From: Notamacropus eugenii
Lineage: Eukaryota > Chordata > Mammalia > Diprotodontia > Macropodidae
DNA length: 64,000 nt
Direction of reading: 5' to 3'
Assembly (NCBI RefSeq): GCF_028372415.1
Contig: NC_092875.1
Coordinates: 194,658,372 to 194,722,371 of the forward strand
The notes beneath the pieces were generated by a model that was not told the origin of the DNA, did not search any database, and was given only the letters and a program-made list of their open reading frames with translations. The position numbers and the translations under genes are program-made. The first letter of the stretch is position 1. Each line of letters starts with the position of its first letter. Below, piece by piece: positions 41,081 to 54,529 of the stretch.

Positions 41081-43924
41081 ACTTGACTGTTTTGTCATTA
41101 TTGTGTCCCACAACTAGGACTGAAATAGCTGAGCACCATCTGCCTTTGCTAATAAATAAGTAAATGCCCTCAAAGGGAGGTGCCTGTAAAAAGCAGTCTC
41201 TATTCAGGAACACTAAACTCTTTCTTTTGCCTGGAAAGACTTGGCAGGCCTCAACCTTGAAATGATGGCTGCTGGGCTGAAATGTGTGTCAACTCCGAAT
41301 GCTCTCGAGGAATTTCCACATATTAACCAAATACAAAGAAAACCCTTTTTTTTTCTCCTGGACATGAGAAAAATGGCAAAGGACAAAGTGAGCCAAATCT
41401 TGGCACAGCATCATGACAGCGGAGGAAAAATGTATTTTCTCCAGATGGAACTGGCTGTTTTCATCTGCTTCAGTTTAAGCCCATCAAATCACCTTCAGGT
41501 CATTTCAGCAGTCACCATCTAGGATTGGATAGAATTATTCATTTCATATGCAGGTAGAGGCAAAGACAACAAGCTCATTTTAAATCATCAGTGGGTTGTG
41601 AGAATGACTGGGGAAGCAGCAAATACTACCGATATTGAAAGTTAAAGTGATTTTTAAAAATTGACATTCATTTCTGAAAAAGGATTGAAAATAGGTTAGA
41701 TTTTGTGCAAACTGACATTTATGGACTAATGCTGTTTTGAGTGCTGTCCAACAAGGATATTAATACAAAGAGGGGAAACAGTAAGAATGCCCTAGGGTAG
41801 CCTATTCGTTGGATGGTAAGGGGAAAGACATCTCACCCACACTCTCAGTATGAGGTATGTATTAGCCATATCTTAGGAGAAGAAGAAAATGGATGGTTTT
41901 TATGAGCATCTACCACAATACATTACTGAGTTTTGCCTGTTAAAATGGAGGTAGACTAGCTTTCCCTCAGTATTTGATGAATAATATGTATTTGATCAAG
42001 TAGCACCATTTCCCGATTATTTGGTGATTAAATTAAAAAAAAAAAATAAGCTGGCCCAATCCCATCTCCAAAGTATTTATTTAAGAAATTTTAGAACTTA
42101 TTAATGTAGAGGGAGATGGAATCAAAGATGATAAAAAAGGATTTGAAATACTCCTGTAATCAATGTGGATTCTTCCTGGTAAAGACGATGATCACCCTAG
42201 GATACTAGACTCAGAGCAGGGGAGATGGATAGCAGGCACTACTGGATAGGAACTAAACAGTAGAGTCAGTTAAAAGTAAAATGCTTCCACAATTAACACA
42301 GCTTATGATATTCCAATAAAAACTGACCTCTTTCTTAAATATGATAATTCTGACTTTTTCCCCCTCTAAACTTTCTAGCAACTATGACACCTAAATGCAA
42401 TCTTTACTGTTGTAGCTTCCCATCTTTCAAGTTAACTGTTATCTCCAGACCACATTGGGTTTGCTGGTGCTTTAAAATGCCAAGGGGAACACTAGTAGTG
42501 CCATATACAAAATTATTTCCCAAATTTTTAGGATTTGTTTTTGTAGTAATGGTTAAAATGCATGATTTTATTTTGAGGATAGGTTTATTGAAATGGCTTG
42601 AAGTCCTCAAAACCTTGACCTAAGGAAACAACTCTTTTGGACTGGACTTTTGTGTCCTTTGATTTTTCATGGGTTTTTTAGGTAATGTTCATATTCTCAC
42701 TCAGCTTCCCCATTTCTGAGGTTTTGTGAGATCTTTTAAAAAGTTTGACAATATTGACATAATAATTAAGGTACGAATATTTTTCTCCCTTCACCAAATA
42801 ATACAATAAATGCCAAAAGTGTGGGATTTTTTCGGTCTCCTCTGAATCAATTTCCATTCACTAGGGTTCCAGACATTGCAAGTATAATAAATACCCAGAG
42901 GAACCTGACTGTTTGGAATGGCTCACTTGCTGCAGGATAGTCCAAAGTCCTGGTAGAAAATTGATCTGATTAATCTTTTTTCCTCTTAAGAATTTCAATT
43001 AACCAGTTGTTATATAATGCAAAAGCTTCTGGCATTCCTGTGATCCATCAGAAATGTGACTCCATGATACTTGCTTAGGCAATTTTTTCTGGTGTCAATT
43101 CCAGGCTGAATCCACTGAAGTGCCAAAAGAAAATAGAGAGGGTGAAACTTGAGAAGGTGGGCTAAGGGAATGAAAGCTTACTAGATGCTCACACTGCTTG
43201 TGGATAAGCACAAAATGATTCAGGAAGGAGAGAGCGAAAGATAGAAAGGATAAGTAATATAAATCAGCATTTTTTGAATACAGAATATTATACTAAGTCT
43301 GGTGCAGGGATAGGAGAATATACATTTTCTCAATTTAAAATTTCCATATTACTGTAATTACTGAAGCTAACTTTTTTTAAGCTTGTTTTTAAGGCTTTCA
43401 AGATGGCATTTTGAAAAATCCCTGTCTAAAACCTATATGATTTCTGTCAGGAGAACAAATGGAAAGCAAGTATACAACCCCTTGGGTTTCAGGAGGCAGG
43501 GTTGGATTGACCCAACAGCTTATTTTTCTTCAAAGCCTATAAAACAATCCCCTGGTGTGTAATTACTCCTATTATACATATGGCCATTCTGAGCCATCCA
43601 TGGAGTCTTTCTTCATGTATCATTTCCCCATCCTCATTTGAAAAGCTGAACCAAAATGAAGGAAAAGGAGTCTTTTTGAGTAATTCCATCATGCCTCTCT
43701 AAATTATTATCCATGTCTCATCATGATAAAGTGAATGAGAGGCCACTCTCCAAACAAATCTATTTACTCATTGTCCCTCTGTGTGGCAAGGGAGAGTAAC
43801 TGGTGACAGTAGTCATATTTCTCAGATTTGTAAAACATCTTTCTTCAAACAGCCCATTGTACTTTAAAAAAAAAAACAAAGCAAATGGTTGTAGATTACA
43901 TGTGCATATACTCAGGCTATCATT
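41081..43924. other. Repeat-poor downstream flank of SOX4
   Basis: About 2.8 kb in which I recognise no SINE or LINE, unlike the 1-28 kb part. It contains a motif-dense stretch at about 41240-41520. No gene is visible. Candidate regulatory DNA. Confidence 0.45.
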
Positions 43925-44395
43925 TCAAATCCAAATTATTGCAGTAGCTTCCTAGTTTGTTTCACTGTCCCATCTCTCTTTTTATCCAGTCCATTCTATA
44001 GCCAGATGCACCTTCTTTAAGCAACACTTTGTCATATATCTCCCTCAGTCAGAAGAAAATAAAGGCCAATTCTCTTTGCCTAACATTCAAGGCCCTACAC
44101 AATCCATTCTCAAGAGGCACACTACAGCCAAAATGGCTAACTTACTGCCTTTCTAGAAATATTTTGTAATCCTATCTCCCACCTTTTGCTGATTGCATTT
44201 CTCTTGCCTAGAATGTCTTCCTTACTTCTTTCTGCCCATATGAATCAAACCCATCCTCTGAATCCCAGCTGAATTTCTACCTTCCCTTGAGGTCTTTGCT
44301 GACCACCCCAAGCCAAAGTAATGCTTTTCTCCTCTGAACTCTTGGGAGTATGTATTGACTGTTCTATTTATTACCAAATGTAGTGTTAATACTAA
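43925..44395 (+). mobile_element. L2 internal to 3' part
   Basis: 'ttattgcagtagcttcctagtttg', 'aacattcaaggccctacacaatcc', 'tcttgcctagaatgtcttcc' and 'ctgaatttctaccttcccttgagg' follow L2 order. Confidence 0.7.
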
Positions 44396-44759
44396 CATTG
44401 ACTTGGGGAGGTAGCACAACTGTAAAGTGTACTGATTTGGAAGATGGTGGACCATGAGTTCATTGGACTGCCCCTCCCCTGTACTGGTTGGATAAATCAG
44501 CTCTCATAATCATTATTTGATGTAGCATCAGAAGTAGAAGCATATGCTAACCTTTGTCTCTGGATCACTGCTAATACCATTTTGTCTCCTACTCTACGGA
44601 TTGGAAGCCTAGGGGGATTATTTAATTGATTTGGGGTCTAGACTTGTGATTTTATCAGCGTGTAAATCTGAGGTAGAAACTCCCTGTACCAACTCAGATT
44701 GGCAGCTAACATTCAGATGAACAAGTAGCTGAAGTTTCAAGAGTGTTACTTGGCATACC
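44396..44759. other. Mostly unassigned; faint SINE at 44405-44470
   Basis: 'ggggaggtagcacaactgtaaagtgtactg' may be an old SINE head. Nothing else is supported. Confidence 0.35.
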
Positions 44760-44878
44760 AAGAGGCTGAGATTGACCCATGATCTCACTTAGTAAGTATG
44801 TCAGAGGCAGGATTTGAACTCCCGAGTTTTCCCAACTATAACTTTGACAACCATCCACTGTGCCACACTCCCTCTCTC
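44760..44878 (+). mobile_element. MIR/THER-type SINE 3' part
   Basis: 'tgatctcacttagtaagtatgtcagaggcaggatttgaactc' and 'ccatccactgtgccacactccctc'. Confidence 0.65.
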
Positions 44879-47847
44879 ATGATAAGAGGAGTTAATTATT
44901 CATATGCTTTCCAGTACAACAAAATATGTTGCCTTTGCTAGGCCATGAAACATAAAGATATTTTTGGGCTAGAGAAGGGAGGTCAGGTAAAGGGAGGAAC
45001 AGAGAAGGAATAAGTCTAATGAATGGAATCTCTGATTTCTAGGTTAAATTGCAGATTCCAGCAAGTGAGAGAATTGGAAATCATTCAGAGGAGCACTCAG
45101 CCTTTAGAAAGGGCCACAGTATACCCATTATATCGTAATTAGATTGACCGTTGGCTACAGTTAGCTTGAAGGGTTTTATGGTTTCCTGCATGTGTTGTTT
45201 TCATTCTCAATGCTTAAAAAAAATAAAAGCGCAACATTACCAAACTGAGTACAGTGTTTCTCAGGAGGATGTTATTTTCCCAAGGCTGGTGCACTTCATT
45301 TTGTATGTTAGTGGAAGTACACCTTTCTTCAGGTACACATGTATGTAGTTGATAATCTCCTTAACTAATTTTTCTGGTTCTTGATAAGTCCTATTCAGCA
45401 TAATTCGTTTGCAGAGCATTGCCAAAAAGGGCAGAAACAAGTCAAGCCATGGCAGGAAACCCTCTGTAAGGCCTACATATAGACAGAAGCATCAAAAAAA
45501 GCAAGGCAGTTACAACCTAGTGCTTTGCATTACATAAAACATTTGAATAGAATTCTGTTGATTTAGGTAAAGAGGTAAGGGATAGGAGATAGAAGAAGAA
45601 ACGATTATATGTGATAATGTATTTAACCCACTCTGTTCTTTAGTCAGTCCTTCAAATGCATAATTCTTTGGACATTGCTGTTAAATGCATAATGAAGGGT
45701 GCTATTTCCTGGCACAACAATCAGGAGGCAAATGAGAAAACTACGTTATCCTTGGTAGACTTCTTCATGGGCAGAAAATGCCCAGTGGTGTAGTGAGATG
45801 ATTAGCTAATAGTGTATGGAGCATGTAAGTGCTTTTTCGAGAGCTCTGTTTAATGATCAATTAACTACAGATGTGTGTGTTGTTTAGTAGTCATTTTCTA
45901 CACAAATGAATGTGTTAACTCTTTTCCCCAACTGACACACTTAACACCTTTATAAAGGAAGTCTCCTTCTCCTTGACTTCTGACCCCAGATCTCTACCTC
46001 TCTGTTTTCTGTATGCTCTACAAAACTCCCAATGGGTGTCTTCTGTCATTCTTGGCGTATTTCTCCCCTGAGTTCTTAAGTCATTTCTCTGAAGTCCTGA
46101 GAGGCACTAGGACTGTTATCTCCTACTTAGCATGATCTGTTTTCTTCTTCCAAAAGAGAAACATACCTGGAATTACTTCTTGGGGGAGGGGGGAAGTGGT
46201 ACAGAATAATTTCCAAGTTGGGCAGTCATTTTTATTTTATTTTCAAGATGAGCACCAGATGAAACTGAAAGGGTAAGGGAGTACAGGTGGTTAAGAAGAG
46301 GAAGAAAAGAGAAAGAAGTTGTTACTAACTGAACACTCTAAGTAAAGAGATATTTAAATACAAATTTACCTCTTATCCAGCTATGTTTATTGTAGCTAAA
46401 TTGACACTTTTGTGTTTCTATTCCAGCCTAAACTCCCTGATTTATTTTAAAAGTTTTATTTGAGTAGGAAATACTTCATGAAGACTGCATATTCTATGCT
46501 ACCCGAACGCAAGGCTTGAGCCTGGCAAGAAGTTTGAACTCACTAGTGTGTAGCATCTGTTGTGCTGACTGCCATTTGGACATAGATTCAAGGAGCCATC
46601 CATAGGCTTTGGACAGCTTGCTTTATTGTACATGTTTCCAAATGAACTGAAACCCAACATTGAACCAAATGCTTAAAATTCAGGAATGATCATCTCAGAG
46701 AGATTATATATATTGTTTCAGCAACTGATCATAAAAAGTCTTAAAATTATATCTGGGTGTTTTCAGTTGTATCTCAAAGATGAAAATTAACCATGTGAAA
46801 AGCAACTGAGAAACACTCAGATATAACTTTAAGGGTTTTTTTCATGATTAACCTTATTAATTTTGTGTGTTTGGTTAAATCTCCTAGCCTACAAGTGTCA
46901 GAGAAAGTTCTGACCTGCATTGTAAGAAGAAAGAGTTTTTTCCACTGGAAATTGTTTATAACAATAAAAACACAGGTCTACCAAAAAAGAAGTAATTTTT
47001 GAGGTGAGGATGGATAATTAACATTTACATTTTTAACAAACTAAGCCCTTTATAAAGAATATTTTGTAATGTTTAAAATTTATACAATTAAATTTTATAC
47101 AGTTTATACAATTAAAATGTATATGTTATAAAATTTAGTTGACTCTTTACCTGAGGAGACCAGTAGTGACATGCTCCTAGAGCTCAGGGTCCATCTTATA
47201 TGCATTCTCCTGCCTTTGCCTCCTTTTTGTCAATGATTGTATTTGGTCTTCATGCCAATTCAGGTAAAGGGTAAGGTGACTGTCTCTTTCTTACAAAAGT
47301 CGTTAATCCTTCATCTACTCAAATGTGACGCCTGGCACATTGTAGTGCTATCTAAATGCTTATTTCATTTTCCTTCCCTTAGATTCTCTGAGTCTTTTGG
47401 GTGTGAACCAGGCCTCAGCTAACACAAATGAGAATACACTGGCTTCCTTACCCATATGCTATGGCTTGCTTAAAACTAAATCACAAAGCTTACTGTTATA
47501 ATGTTCATCAAATCTAATGAAAATCTGATTTTTATTTAATCCCCCTTTTGTTATTTGTGGAGACATTAGTGTGGGACATTGTAGGCACAGATCCTTTTAA
47601 GACAGTGTTTCCCATCCTCAGTCAGTGGCATATTTTCACTTGTTCAAACAACTTTTGTAATCTTGTTAAAATCTGGAAACTTTAAATAAAACTTGCCTTC
47701 TTTCTCCCTCCCATGGTGCTCTCAGTATACCTGTCTCCCTCCTTTCCCTCATTCCCTCTGGAAAGCAGAGCAGTCCTCATAAAGAATTCAAATATTTCAC
47801 TGGTTATCGAGTATAACTTAGATTGAGAGATGCTACTTCAAGGTGAT
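44879..47847. other. Repeat-poor block, candidate regulatory landscape
   Basis: About 3 kb with no recognised SINE or LINE. Parts (45600-45960, 46340-47110) have long AT-rich motif-dense runs. No ORF looks coding. Confidence 0.45.
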
Positions 47848-47985
47848 CAACAAGTCAGCAAGCATTATTAAACACTCATGATATGCACAGCACTGTGCTA
47901 AATGCTGGGGGTATAAATGCAGATAAAAGGAAGGCAGTATTTACCCTCAAGAAGCTTCCATTCTAATAGAGCAAGACTTTACATA
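47848..47985 (-). mobile_element. L2 3' segment
   Basis: 'gtcagcaagcattattaaacactcatgatatgcacagcactgtgctaaatgctggggg' and 'accctcaagaagcttccattctaatag'. Confidence 0.75.
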
Positions 47986-48729
47986 AAGGAGGGTTGTAAG
48001 AAGAAGGGCCAGGGAAAAAGATTCCCACATGGGAAGTTATGGTGACAAAGTCCGGGGAATGAAGGAAGTTGAGTGTGGGTACTTCCTCAAAAAGATGGGA
48101 GTTAGACTGGATTCTTTTCATTTTTATAGATTGACTCCCTGGGTTATACAGAAATTGAAACATATTTTCCTGAGGAAGCAATATTATAAGTAGTGGTTGC
48201 GTTCCCAGGCAAGTACACATAGACCTATTTAACCCATAATTCATCTAAACTGTAGTAATACCAACCTGCATTCTGGATTTCGTGGGCAAAAATCAAATGA
48301 TGCAGTAAGAAAGAAGGATAAGAGTTTTCCTTCTCCTAGGTTCAGGGAGCGTGGACAGAATTTTAAAATAGGAGGAATTTATCCTTCACACGCTTCCACC
48401 TTGTAAGGACCAGCATGGCTTCCTGTCTATCTGTCTTCTGGTTTCTATAGCACATGCCACTTATGTCTCGCCAATAGTTTAAGCTGTCTCCCAGACTCTG
48501 CCACAATTTATTTTGTTAAATATTTCTCCATTGCATTTTAATCTGGTACCTGCTGCCTAAACAGTGTTGTCTGCTACAACACAGCCTGCCAACTTCTCTC
48601 CCCCTTCCTCCCCCCTGCCCCGGGGTTTTTTAATACCTCTGATCTACAGCAAGATTGGTCTTAAAGTCTTCCAGTGAAGATTCCCACTAGACTCCCTGTT
48701 TGTGGGGGCAGGCCATTTCATTTTTTTTT
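47986..48729. other. Intergenic, nothing firm
   Basis: 48430-48540 could be diverged L2. Otherwise no feature. Confidence 0.4.
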
Positions 48730-49730
48730 TGCATAACTTTGATTCCCAGCAAAATTTTCCTTAAGCTGAACCCAAGTCTGCCTCCCTGCAACTTCCATTC
48801 ATTCATCCTAACTTTTGTGCTCTGGGGCCAAGCAGAATAAATCTCAATAACAAGGATCTAATGAGATAATGTCCACAAAGCCTTTTGCAAACCTCACAGA
48901 ACTATATAAATATCAGCTTTTATTATGATAATATAACTCATCTTTGAGGGGATAACTTCAAATATTTTTAAAACAGTTATTATGTCCCTCTTAAGTGTTC
49001 TAAGTATTCCCAGTTCCTCCATCCAGATCTTTTATGGGTTGGTTTTGAATCCCCACTCCTCCCACCCCACCCTACCCCCATCTTCATCTCGGTTGACCTC
49101 CTCAGGATATGCTCCAACTTGTCCGTGTCTCTTTTAAAATTTGATACTCAGAACTAAGCATGGTATCCCTGATGTGGTCTGAAGGATAAAGCATTGAGTG
49201 GCTTTCTCTTTCCTGAGACAGAACACCATATTAGCTTTTTTGACTGCTGTATCACACTGCCAAGTCACCTTTCGGTCTGTTAGAAAACCCCAAAGGTTTT
49301 TAATGTGAGCTGCTTTCCAGCTACTCCTCCCACATTTTGTACTTGGACAGTTGAATTTTTAAACCTCAATACAGCACTTTACATTTATCCACATTGAATT
49401 TCATTTTGTTGAATTTGGCCCATCATTCCAACCTATTGATTGCAAAAAATAGGATGTAGATTCTTCTGGGTTCCAATTTTGTCATCTGTCATGTCCCTGC
49501 CAATTTCATGTTGCTTCCAGATCTGATAAACATGTTATCTATTCCTTCAGTTTGAGGATTTTCAAAGATTCCTGAATATCCCCCTACCTCCCTCCTAGAC
49601 TTTCAAGGACATATTTAAATCATCATCCTTTGAGTCTACTTGTTCAACTAAGGTATGTCTCTCCATTTTTATTTACAAGAAGCTCTCAAGAAATTTTGTC
49701 AAATCCTTGATGGAATGCAGGTATACTTAT
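48730..49730 (-). pseudogene. CR1/L3-clade LINE, ORF2 end and 3'UTR remnant
   Basis: On the minus strand, 49430-49350 translates to NKMKFNVDKCKVLY, the conserved C-terminal RT block of CR1 ORF2 ('NLMKFN-KC-VLHLG'). The rest of the plus-strand text is the familiar antisense CR1 order: 'actcagaactaagcatggtatccctgatgtggtctga', 'caccatattagcttttttgactgctg', 'cacattgaatttcattttgttgaatttggccc', 'tctggggccaagcagaataaa'. A MIR-like scrap (48855-48935) is embedded. It is heavily decayed. Confidence 0.7.
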
Positions 49731-49734
49731 AACA

Positions 49735-49963
49735 GACATGTGCTAGAGCCAGCTTAATACCTGTTCACTAGGGATGATGGTTAAATTTCCAGTTTAAACA
49801 TTTACGCCTTAGAAATAAGTAAACCACAAATCAGGGCTTAATTTCTAGACTTGAGTGAGTGATGGAGAAAATTTTAATAATTTGAATTAAACTTAAATTA
49901 GGTTGTACATACTCTACCCCTCCCCCCCATAAAGCTGGTTGTTAGTCATTTGCCAGCACATCC
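49735..49963 (+). mobile_element. Short hAT-like element (copy C)
   Basis: Ends 'acatgtgctagagccagc' and 'tgccagcacatcc' are inverted. The interior 'atcagggcttaatt...ctagacttgagt' matches copies A, B and D. 49975-50040 is a MIR 3' scrap. Confidence 0.6.
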
Positions 49964-50145
49964 TTCCTCATATTTGATCAAATGAGATACTATTTGAAAA
50001 GCACTCAGTACAGTGTCTGGCATATTGTAGGTGATATATAAATGTTTTTTCCTTTCCCCTTTTTCTCTTCTCTTCATCCAAATGGACACGTATTTGTGGG
50101 GGGAGAGGAGACTGGGCACAATCATAAGAAGATGTAGATGGGAGT

Positions 50146-50392
50146 CTGTTGTTCAGTAATTTGTCATTTCTGATATTTTGTGACCCTATTTGGGGTTTTC
50201 TTGGTAAAGATACTGGAGTGATCTGCCATTTCCTTTTCCATCTCATTTTACAGATGAGAAAACTGAGGCAAACAGGGTTAAATGAATTGCCCAGGATCAC
50301 ATAGCTAGTAAGTGTCTGAGGTTGGATTTAAACTCGTCTTCCTGATTCCAGGCCCAGTACTCTGTCTACTTCACTGCCTAGATGCCCTTATA
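50146..50392 (-). mobile_element. MAR1-type SINE, long form
   Basis: 'ttgttcagtaatttgtcatttctg', 'gtgaccctatttggggttttcttgg', 'cattttacagatgagaaaactgaggcaaacaggg', 'ggcccagtactctgtctac'. Confidence 0.9.
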
Positions 50393-51752
50393 TGAGGCTC
50401 TAGGACATATTTATGGGACTTAGATCCCTTTTTTGATATACTTTATGTCTGTTCCTAGAGAAAGGCAGGACCACAGTGTCAAAAAGACACCTGGGGATGG
50501 ACAGACAGGCCATGAGAGATCCAGAATTCCTTTTCTAGAGCATCAACAACCAGAACTACTCAAAACAAAGAGAATGGAAAGGGCCAACAGACCACCACAC
50601 TGAGCCACTGTTAGCTCCTTCTAACCTTGAAGGACTTTTTACTCTCCCACATTAGACTAATGAGTTGATTATGACAGTCATACACAAGTGCTCGTTGAAG
50701 TTGTAACTTTCACCTAAATACTTTCTCTTCTTTGACCCAGGTGCAGACAGAGCTTCCTTAGCTCATCTCTGGTACACTGCCTCTGCTGTGTTCTGTCACT
50801 GCACCTAGTACTGTCTGGGGGATATTTCCTCTATTAATTAGCCTAGTAACTCTTGAAAAAGGAAATGAGGTTAGTCTGGCATGACTTGTACTTAATGAAC
50901 CATTTCTAGTACTTGGTGATAACCATTTCATCCCCCGAATATTCACAGTTTCATCCTTTTAAGAATCCATTAGCTTGAAGTATCTACCATTCTTCCACTT
51001 TTTAAAAAAAACTGGGAGATTTTTCCATCTCTAGTCCAGTGGCATCTCTGTCATTTGCCATGTTTACTGAAAGATCATGAATAGGAGCTCCGCAATGGCA
51101 TTTAAAAGTTTTTCCAATATTCTGGCATGTATTTCTGCCAATAGTTCCCAGGTCCCTTGCTAATTTCCCTTTAAAGACTAGTGACTCTAGAAGTATGAGA
51201 ATCTGAGAGGCATCTTCTTCCTTTGTACCTGCTCCCTTTCCCCCTCCCCAAGTAGACATATTAACTGAGAATGTAAATGGAGACAACTAGCCATCAAGAA
51301 GAAGGGTAGGCTTAGGGTGAGGACTCAGATTTTCCCAAGCGCCAAGACTAGGTGGGAAATGGTGGAGAGTTAATGACAAGAGCATACAATTTCCTTATCT
51401 CCTTTGAGACCCTTTTGGTGAAGTGCTAGGAATTAGGTTCTCATTGGTTCTGTCAAGAGAGCTAATAAATAAGAGTCAGGAGCTGACTCTAACTTAGGTC
51501 ATCTAACTTCAAATCCACTGCTATTTCCAGGTATTATCCCTGGTAATTGTTGAATTGAAGATATTTGGGAGTAGGTGGTTCATCCTATAGGCAGATCAAC
51601 TGTGTCTTCTCCTATGATCAGCATCAATAAACTGTTCTTGCCTTATGTAGGTTCTCTAGCTTCTACACTGAGGTTGTCTAAAAGTTTTAAATTCCTCTCT
51701 TGGTAATGTGAAGTTTAAGACAGCAAGGCCATTTTTTCCCCTTATATGTGTA
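50393..51752. other. Intergenic, nothing recognised
   Basis: About 1.4 kb without a supported gene or repeat. Confidence 0.5.
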
Positions 51753-51970
51753 TAGTGGAAAGAGTACAGAGTTTAAAGTCAGAAAAGTTAGGTTCAGATT
51801 TCAGTTGACAACGTCCTAGCTGTGACTTTGAGCAAGTGACCTAAGACATCTGAGCCTCAGTTTTTCTGTCAATAAAAAGGGATGATAATAGTTACACTGC
51901 CCACCTCACAGGGCTGTTGTCAGAAAATTGATTTATAAACCTTAAAGAACTAAAGCTGTTGTTGCATATG
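51753..51970 (+). mobile_element. THER/MIR-type SINE, near complete
   Basis: 'tatagtggaaagagtacagagttt', 'gagcctcagtttttctgtcaataaaaagg', 'cccacctcacagggctgttgtcag'. Confidence 0.75.
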
Positions 51971-52027
51971 GATGTCATGAAAGTGTAGGGGCCATACATA
52001 GTTTTACTTACTACTGTTAATTAAGGA

Positions 52028-52130
52028 TGGAGAAGGAAATGGCAGACCACTCCAGCATCTTTGTCAAGAAAACCCCAAATGGGTTCACAAAGGGTTGGAC
52101 AAGACTGAATTAACTGAACAGCAACAAAAG
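52028..52130 (+). mobile_element. MAR1-type SINE 3' half
   Basis: 'ggagaaggaaatggcagaccactccagcatctttgtcaagaaaaccccaaatgggttcacaaag' only; the tRNA-like half is absent. Confidence 0.85.
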
Positions 52131-52149
52131 CACCTGGCAAATGTCTCTG

Positions 52150-52150
<1 letters not shown>

Positions 52151-52198
<48 letters not shown>
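52151..52198. repeat. (CA)24 microsatellite
   Basis: Uninterrupted CA run. Confidence 0.97.
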
Positions 52199-52202
<4 letters not shown>

Positions 52203-52927
52203 CTTCTAAAATTTGTAAGCACTCACTTTATTGCAAGTAGTAAATATCCGGAGATTCTAATCCCTTATTAAAATTAATACAGTCAGTTGGGCCATCTGGC
52301 TTCTACACACCTAAGTGCCTCTTTGGTTTTTCCCAGCCTTGATTTTTTTTGGAGTGAGCGTTTTCACTTTATCACTATCCCATCTCTGATTCAAGTGAGT
52401 CCATCTGGAAGTGCTGTTACCCAAGCTTTCATATACTGAACAGTTCTCTCTTTCCACAAGTGACGGCACGTTTCCTGAAACCAACCATTGGCAGCTGTTA
52501 CATAGGCATTTTTTTCTTCCTTTTGGACACCTATAATTACACAAATTATGTCTATCACTGATGTTTATAAAGGATTTAAAAATTTAGGCACCCAAAGGAG
52601 GCAATCAGAAGGCAACATCTGACTCAGGTGAAGAGGCCCTTTAGAAGGGGCTATTTGACTATTGTACTGTTTCTGAAAGTTCTGAGTTGCATCACAACAG
52701 AATAAAGAAGATTTCATATAGATTTATATCTCTCAAGCAAATTACCATCAATGGGGTAAAGTTTAATTTGGATCAGTACTGTAGAGTTGGACCAAAAGCT
52801 ATTTTCAAAGGAAGGAATGATGTATCTGGTTTGGTTAAGAGCTCAATATCAAGCTTGGCCTTCCAGTCTTGTGAACTAAGAAAGGAGAATAAAATAGATG
52901 CATTTTAACAATACTTTTATAAAAAAG
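52199..52927. other. Intergenic, nothing recognised
   Basis: No supported feature. Confidence 0.5.
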
Positions 52928-53090
52928 TTTCACATACATGATCTCTTACCAACCCTATGAAACAGATAAGTATTATCATCCCCATTTGACTGATAAGAAA
53001 ACAGACTCAGAAGTTTAAGTGACTTACCTAAAGTCACTAAGCTGATATGAGTTGGAATTCAGGTCTTCTGACTCTCCTAGTCTTTATTAG
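52928..53090 (+). mobile_element. MIR
   Basis: 'catacatgatctcttaccaaccctatgaaacagataagtattatcatcccc', 'gtgacttacctaaagtcactaagctg'. Confidence 0.7.
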
Positions 53091-53107
53091 AGTAAATGGA
53101 TTTAATT

Positions 53108-53359
53108 TTAAGGTAACATGACCTGGCTATGGTTTGATCCTTTGTAAATGGAATGAAAACCTTTGCAGGATAGTGATCATTCCTTTGGTATGCTCTTACC
53201 TGATATATATTGAGCAAGAGTCATGCTGAGACAGTTAGTATCTAGGGTATCTAGTTAGTATGAGGGGGTCTAGAACATATTCCTGAACCAGCTTCCTACT
53301 ATTTCCTTTAATGCTTTTTTTCCCGTAGTAGGTCAGGAGTCAGCTAGAAAAGATTCTAA
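53108..53359 (+). repeat. 250-bp repeat unit, copy 1
   Basis: Closely similar along its whole length to 54568-54818. Shared words include 'cctttgtaaatggaatgaaaacctttgcagg', 'agtgatcat' and 'tttggtatgctctta'. The left edge is TTAA and the right edge CTAA. Family unknown. Confidence 0.8.
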
Positions 53360-53636
53360 CATGTTTTTAGTTGAGTCCCTGAAGGGTCAGAAGAAATCCT
53401 GCTGAACATTTTACTACCTCAAGTTGTAGGATTGGCTACTGCCTTTTACTAAACCAAAGGCTGTGTTCAAACCTGCCTTGCCTTTGGCAAGGTGAGTCCC
53501 TATGAAGTGATAGCTATATTAATTAGTAAACATTCATTTTAGCACCAACCAAAAATTAATAGGGATAGCCATGATTATGACCCAAATTGCCCTCAAGGCT
53601 CCAAGAGAGAGCACCCATGAAAGCTAGGGTACCTGT

Positions 53637-53767
53637 TTTAAAATTCCTGCCCTGTTAACTTAGTAGCTGTGTGATCCCCAGGCTTCCTCATCTGTACAAT
53701 GCAGAGGTTGGACTACATGTTCCCTCGGATCCTTTCCAACTGTATGTCCTATGAATCTAAGATTCTA
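53637..53767 (+). mobile_element. THER/MIR-type SINE 3' part
   Basis: 'tagtagctgtgtgatccccaggcttcctcatctgtacaatgcagaggttgg' and 'cggatcctttccaactgtatg'. Confidence 0.65.
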
Positions 53768-54162
53768 CTAATTCAGTAAGGGTATTTACATATAATTAAT
53801 ATAATTATCATAGGACTGATGTGGACTGATGTATTTGTATGCAATTCCCATCGTGCCAAAACTCAACTTCAAAAAGAGAAATTAAGTCGATGACTTTGAG
53901 GTTAGGAAACCTGTGCTTTGCATCTGTACTAAGTCATCTTCCCCTTTCTCCCCCTTTTCTCTTTCCATAGGTGTAAATGCAATCCCAAGACCCCTACATC
54001 CCAAAAGAGTTGTAACCAAGTTACATATATACATCTATCCAATCACCTAGTCTCAAAGGGAGGACTAGAATCCAGGGAGGAGACTCAATAGGGCTGTATT
54101 TTTCTTTGTGCTGTTTAAATAGAAAATACAGATTTAAAATTAATAGTGTAGTGAGTCAATAT

Positions 54163-54415
54163 GTGGGGCAGCTAGGTGGTACAGTGCCAGACTTGGAGTA
54201 AGGAAGACTCATCTCCTTGGGTTCAAATCCAGCCTCAGACACTTACTACTGTGTGACCCTGAGCAAGTCACTTAACCCTGTTTACCTCAGTTCCTCATCT
54301 GTAAAACAAACTGGAGAAGAAAGTGGCAAACCACTCCAGTATTTTTGCCAAGAAAGCCCCAAATGGGGTCACAAAGAGTCAGACACGGCTGAAACCAAGC
54401 CACCACCACAACAAA
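54163..54415 (+). mobile_element. MAR1-type SINE with intact target duplication
   Basis: A full-length copy from GGGGCAGCTAGGTGGTACAG to 'accaccacaacaaa', flanked by the perfect 12-bp repeat GTGAGTCAATAT (54151-54162 and 54416-54427). Confidence 0.92.
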
Positions 54416-54529
54416 GTGAGTCAATATAGAAATTAAAGTAATTCCATGATTCAATTATCTTTGATTTAGCAAAACTGTGACTATTCCAGTTGTTTTGGAT
54501 TTGATAAGTTTAAAGAACTTCAACACATA

